Shown: piece after piece, positions 5,617-8,554 of the stretch
Numbering within the stretch: the first letter of the stretch is position 1
Layout: each line of letters starts with the position of its first letter
The notes under the pieces: generated by a model
Told to the model about the DNA's origin: nothing
The model's database searches: none
The model's input: only the letters and a program-made list of their open reading frames with translations
Source of the DNA: Hyphomicrobiales bacterium
GTDB lineage: Bacteria; Pseudomonadota; Alphaproteobacteria; Rhizobiales; S144-35
Assembly: GCA_015494185.1 (NCBI GenBank)
Contig: WGBT01000018.1
Coordinates: 1-8,554, forward strand
DNA length: 8,554 nt
Direction: 5' to 3'
Position numbers and translations under genes: made by a program

Positions 5617-5621
5617 TAATT

Positions 5622-7580
5622 ATGCAAACACGACGATCAGGGATATTACGAGTGTGCGCTTTCATCAAACAAGCGGCGGTCATTGCGGGGGCCGTGTTGG
5701 CGGCCGGGCCACTGACGGCCGCCTCAGCTCAACAGGCCGCGGAGCCCTTGGCGCCGAAACATCACGCCCTGTCACTGATCAGCACACCGAAATATCCCCC
5801 TGATTTCAAGCATTTCGACTATGTCAACCCGCAAGCGCCAAAAGGCGGCGAGGCGCGGCTTGGCGTCTTTGGCTTTTATGACAATTTCAACATCTTGACC
5901 TTCAAGGGCCGTCATGCCAGCGGGCTTGGTCTGATGTATGACAGTTTGATGGAGGATTCACTGGAAGAACCGTCAACCTCCTATGGGCTGCTCGCCGAAT
6001 GGGTCAGCTATCCCAAAGACTTCTCTTCAGCCACCTTCAAGCTGCGCGAAGAAGCGCGATGGCACGATGGCAAGCCGGTCACCGTCGAGGATGTGATTTT
6101 CAGCCTAAACGCCTTCAAAAAGGGAGATCCGGCCTATGCCTTCTATTACAAAAATGTCATCGACGTGAAAAAGACCGGCCCGCGCGAAGTGACCTTTTAT
6201 TTCGACGTCAAAGGCAACCGCGAACTGCCGATGATCATCGGCCAGCTTTCGATCCTGCCCAAACACTATTGGACCGGAAAAGACAAAGACGGGAAACCGC
6301 GGGACATCTCGGCCACCACCATGACCCCGCCGCTGGGTTCGGGCCCTTACCGGATCGTCAAGACCAATCCCGGCAAAAGCGTGGTGTTTGAACGGGTCAA
6401 GGACTATTGGGCCCGTGATCTGCCGGTGCAAAGAGGCAAGCATAATTTCGACCGAATCCGCTATGACTATTACCGTGACAACCAGGTTCTGTTCGAGGCG
6501 TTCAAAGCCGGCGAGCTTGATTTCATGAACGAAAACAACTCCAAGCGCTGGGGCACCGCTTACAATTTCCAGGCGGTCAAGGATGGCCGGGTCATCGTCC
6601 GCACCATCAATCACATCCGCGGGGCGGGCATGCAAGGCTTCATCTTCAATCTGCGGCGCACCAAATTCGCCGACCGCCGGGTTCGGCAAGCCTTCAACCT
6701 GGTCTTTGATTTCGAATGGTCGAACAAACATCTGTTCTATGGCCAGTACAAACGCACCAATAGCTATTTTGCGAACACCGAACTGGCTGCGAAAGGCTTG
6801 CCGCAAGGGCGTGAGCTGGAAATTCTCAATGAAGTCCGCGATTTGGTCCCCGAAGAAGTCTTTACCAAGGAATATCGCAATCCGGTATTCAAATCACCCG
6901 CAGACAACCGCAAGGCTCGCCGCCAAGCCCTCAAACTGCTTGCTGAAGCCGGTTGGGAAATCCGCAACAACGTGCTGACCAATGTCAAGACCGGCGAGCC
7001 GATGCAGGTCGAGTTTCTACTGGTTTCCAAGGCCTTTGAACGGATTATCATTCCCTATATCCAGAATCTGAAACAGCTTGGCATCCAGGCCACGGTCCGG
7101 GTGGTCGATTCGGCGCAATACAAACGCCGCCGTGATAATTTCGATTTCGATATGATTGTATGGACCTTTCAGCAAAGCCACTCGCCGGGCAATGAACAGC
7201 GGGAATTCTGGGGCTCACAGGCCGCCGACCGCAAGGGCAGCCGCAATCTGATCGGCATCAAGAACCCCGCGATTGACAAATTGATCGACCGGGTGATTTT
7301 CGCCAAAGACCGCGCCGAACTGGTTGCCGCCACCCGCGCGCTCGACCGGGTGCTGCTGTGGAATTACTATCTGGTGCCCAACTGGCATGTCCCCTATGAC
7401 CGGATTGCCTATTGGAACAAATTCAAACATCCAAAAACCCTGCCCAAACTCGGTGATGGGTTTCCAACGGTCTGGTGGTGGGATGCGGCCAGCGCCGCCA
7501 AACTTGCCGAAGCGCGCAAACCAGCTTCAGAACCCTCCTGGTTCTCGCAAATCTGGCAGGCCATCAAGGGAGTCTTCTAG
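5622..7580 (+). CDS. YejA-like peptide ABC transporter substrate-binding protein
   Basis: This periplasmic family 5 (oligopeptide/dipeptide/nickel-type) solute-binding protein of 652 residues should deliver a peptide-like ligand to a YejB/E/F-type importer. Known ligands of this subgroup are microcin C in Escherichia coli and muropeptides in Agrobacterium. A Sec signal peptide (about 1-36, ending LTAASA before QQ) follows an arginine pair. The mature start PKYPPDFKHFDYVNPQAPKG (56-75) is characteristic of YejA proteins. Further family features are FKLREEARWHDGKPVTVEDV (139-158), PPLGSGPYRI (236-245), KDYWARDLPV (260-269), FNLRRTKFADRRVRQAF (342-358) and a tryptophan-rich end near 618-620. The last 25 residues form an extra amphipathic tail (SWFSQIWQAIKGVF). 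The stop overlaps the start of a paralogue by one base. The long inverted repeat lies just upstream. Confidence 0.92.
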   Translation: MQTRRSGILRVCAFIKQAAVIAGAVLAAGPLTAASAQQAAEPLAPKHHALSLISTPKYPPDFKHFDYVNPQAPKGGEARLGVFGFYDNFNILTFKGRHASGLGLMYDSLMEDSLEEPSTSYGLLAEWVSYPKDFSSATFKLREEARWHDGKPVTVEDVIFSLNAFKKGDPAYAFYYKNVIDVKKTGPREVTFYFDVKGNRELPMIIGQLSILPKHYWTGKDKDGKPRDISATTMTPPLGSGPYRIVKTNPGKSVVFERVKDYWARDLPVQRGKHNFDRIRYDYYRDNQVLFEAFKAGELDFMNENNSKRWGTAYNFQAVKDGRVIVRTINHIRGAGMQGFIFNLRRTKFADRRVRQAFNLVFDFEWSNKHLFYGQYKRTNSYFANTELAAKGLPQGRELEILNEVRDLVPEEVFTKEYRNPVFKSPADNRKARRQALKLLAEAGWEIRNNVLTNVKTGEPMQVEFLLVSKAFERIIIPYIQNLKQLGIQATVRVVDSAQYKRRRDNFDFDMIVWTFQQSHSPGNEQREFWGSQAADRKGSRNLIGIKNPAIDKLIDRVIFAKDRAELVAATRALDRVLLWNYYLVPNWHVPYDRIAYWNKFKHPKTLPKLGDGFPTVWWWDAASAAKLAEARKPASEPSWFSQIWQAIKGVF

Positions 7581-7582
7581 TG
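7566..7582 (+). promoter_or_regulatory. Ribosome-binding site and coupled start of the second YejA-like gene
   Basis: AAGGGAG (7566-7572) lies seven bases before the GTG start (7580-7582), inside the last codons of the preceding gene. The stop and start overlap as TAGTG, which supports translational coupling. Confidence 0.7.
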
Positions 7583-8554
7583 GCGCTTACCATATTACAA
7601 CGAGCTGCGCGGGCTGGGATCGCGCTCATCGTCATGGGCTTGGTCATGGGCTTGGTGCCTGCTGCCTTGCCCCTGCTCGCCTTTTTTCAATCCGCCTTTT
7701 CCAAACCCGCCTTTGTTATTCAGCCCGCCTTGGCGGCACCTGCCAAACACGGGCTTTCAGCCTTTGGCGACCTCAAATACCCGGCGGATTTCAAACATTT
7801 CGACTATGTCAATCCCAACGCCCCCAAAGGCGGCCGGCTGGCAACGATCGGCACCACAGGCGTCAACACTTTCAACAGTTTCAATGCCTATATCGTTCAT
7901 GGGGACCCCGCCGCGGGGCTTCAGTATCTGTTCGATACGTTGATGACCCGGGCCTATGACGAACCCGACGCGCTTTATGGGCTGGTGGCCAAAACGGCCG
8001 AAGTGGCCGATGACAAAATGTCGGTGACCTTCAAGCTGCGCAAGGCCGCCCGGTTTGCCGATGGCTCCCCCTTAACCGCTCAGGACGTGGTCTTTTCCTT
8101 CAATCTCCTGAAAGAAAAGGGCCATCCCAATTACCGGCTGTTGCTGCGCGATGTCAAAGCCGCCGAGGCCCCTGACGCACAGACCGTGCGCTACAGCTTC
8201 CAAGGGGAATCGGTCCGTGATCTGCCACTGATCGTTGCCAGTCTGCCGATCTTTTCCAAGGCGTTTTACAGCAAACATGATTTCACCAAATCATCGCTGA
8301 TTCCGCCGCTGGGCTCCGGTCCCTATAAAATCGCAAAATTCAAGCCTGGCACCTTCATCACCTATCAGCGCCGCAAGGACTATTGGGCCAAAGACCTGCC
8401 GGTCAATGTCGGGCGGTTCAACTTCGATGAGCTGCGCTATGAATATTACAAAGACCGCGCCCCGGAACTGGAAGCCCTGAAGGCCGGCAACTATGACTTG
8501 CGCGAAGAATTCACCTCGCGCGACTGGGCCAAGAGCTATGATATTCCCCAGGTC
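7580..8554 (+). CDS. Second YejA-like substrate-binding protein, cut by the window edge
   Basis: From GTG 7580 the frame is open to the last base, giving 325 codons, about half of a family 5 binding protein. An N-terminal hydrophobic segment (about 13-36, GIALIVMGLVMGLVPAALPL) acts as a signal peptide or anchor, with a possible cleavage site near LAA at 51-53. The YejA hallmark KYPADFKHFDYVNPNAPKGG (66-85) follows. Others are FKLRKAARFADGSPLTAQDV (151-170), PPLGSGPYKI (242-251), KDYWAKDLPV (266-275) and RYEYYKDRAPELEALKAGNY (286-305). It aligns along its length with the preceding gene and is a clear but diverged paralogue. An internal ATG (7634) would cut into the signal segment, so the GTG with its strong ribosome-binding site is preferred. 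The missing C-terminal half and any permease genes lie to the right. Confidence 0.92.
   Translation, partial: MALTILQRAARAGIALIVMGLVMGLVPAALPLLAFFQSAFSKPAFVIQPALAAPAKHGLSAFGDLKYPADFKHFDYVNPNAPKGGRLATIGTTGVNTFNSFNAYIVHGDPAAGLQYLFDTLMTRAYDEPDALYGLVAKTAEVADDKMSVTFKLRKAARFADGSPLTAQDVVFSFNLLKEKGHPNYRLLLRDVKAAEAPDAQTVRYSFQGESVRDLPLIVASLPIFSKAFYSKHDFTKSSLIPPLGSGPYKIAKFKPGTFITYQRRKDYWAKDLPVNVGRFNFDELRYEYYKDRAPELEALKAGNYDLREEFTSRDWAKSYDIPQV

Larger units (their letters stand above)
5031..5621. other. Divergent intergenic region between the ferredoxin and the first YejA-like gene
   Basis: This 591-base region must hold the promoters of both divergent transcription units. The part at 5031-5385 has no credible gene and no structure I can name. 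On the minus strand TGGTCA and TATAGA, spaced 17 bases (about 5121-5149), form a weak candidate ferredoxin promoter. On the plus strand TTGACC at 5324-5329 has only a poor -10 partner. The part at 5386-5574 is the long inverted repeat annotated separately. CTGACA at 5581-5586 with TAAACT at 5605-5610 (18-base spacer) is another weak candidate, but it would start transcription downstream of the ribosome-binding site of the YejA-like gene. No promoter here is convincing. Confidence 0.4.

Noticed and set aside
5622..5690. Twin-arginine signal in the first YejA-like protein (TRRSGILR)
   Set aside because: An arginine pair is present, but the residues after it do not match the Tat consensus. YejA proteins are normally Sec substrates and no folded cofactor is expected.
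6105..6806. A 233-codon minus-strand frame inside the first YejA-like gene
   Set aside because: It is a mirror frame of a conserved binding protein, with no start signals or recognisable domain.
7324..7959. A 211-codon plus-strand frame across the junction of the two YejA-like genes
   Set aside because: It overlaps both genuine frames out of register and translates to Cys-, Pro- and Arg-rich sequence, while the two family 5 proteins account for the DNA fully.

Overview
The window looks like chromosomal DNA from an alphaproteobacterium, most likely of the Hyphomicrobiales (Rhizobiales). The reasons are the coaBC-dut pair, an adrenodoxin-type 2Fe-2S ferredoxin next to a thioredoxin-reductase-like ferredoxin-NADP reductase, a DUF1640-like coiled-coil membrane protein, and two tandem YejA-type peptide-binding proteins. 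This placement is inferred from protein character and gene order; there is no rRNA or other direct taxonomic marker.

Everything from the left edge to about 5030 is on the minus strand. Read in the direction of transcription, it starts with a ferredoxin (5030-4710) followed 61 bases later by its probable reductase (4648-3563). Next come a gap of about 300 bases, a small basic secreted protein of unknown function (3255-2782), and a coiled-coil protein with a C-terminal membrane anchor (2664-2197) that seems to be expressed from a leaderless transcript. These are followed by coaBC (2043-787) and dut (787-290), which overlap by one base. A possible N-terminus of a further minus-strand gene runs off the left edge.

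A divergent intergenic region of about 590 bases (5031-5621) separates this block from the plus-strand genes. Its right half is a long inverted repeat (5386-5574) with 25-base perfect inner arms, and this is the most striking non-coding structure in the window.

Two paralogous family 5 solute-binding proteins follow on the plus strand (5622-7580, and 7580 to the right edge). The stop of the first overlaps the GTG start of the second by one base, so they are translationally coupled. They probably lead into YejB/E/F-type permease and ATPase genes beyond the window.

Most genes are recognisable housekeeping or transport functions: coenzyme A synthesis, dUTP removal, electron transfer and peptide uptake. 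I found no phage, CRISPR, toxin or defence system and no clearly new multi-gene system. The less ordinary signals are the long palindrome, the leaderless promoter with its 11/11/7-residue coiled-coil repeat, the duplicated ribosome-binding element ahead of the secreted protein, and the tandem binding proteins.
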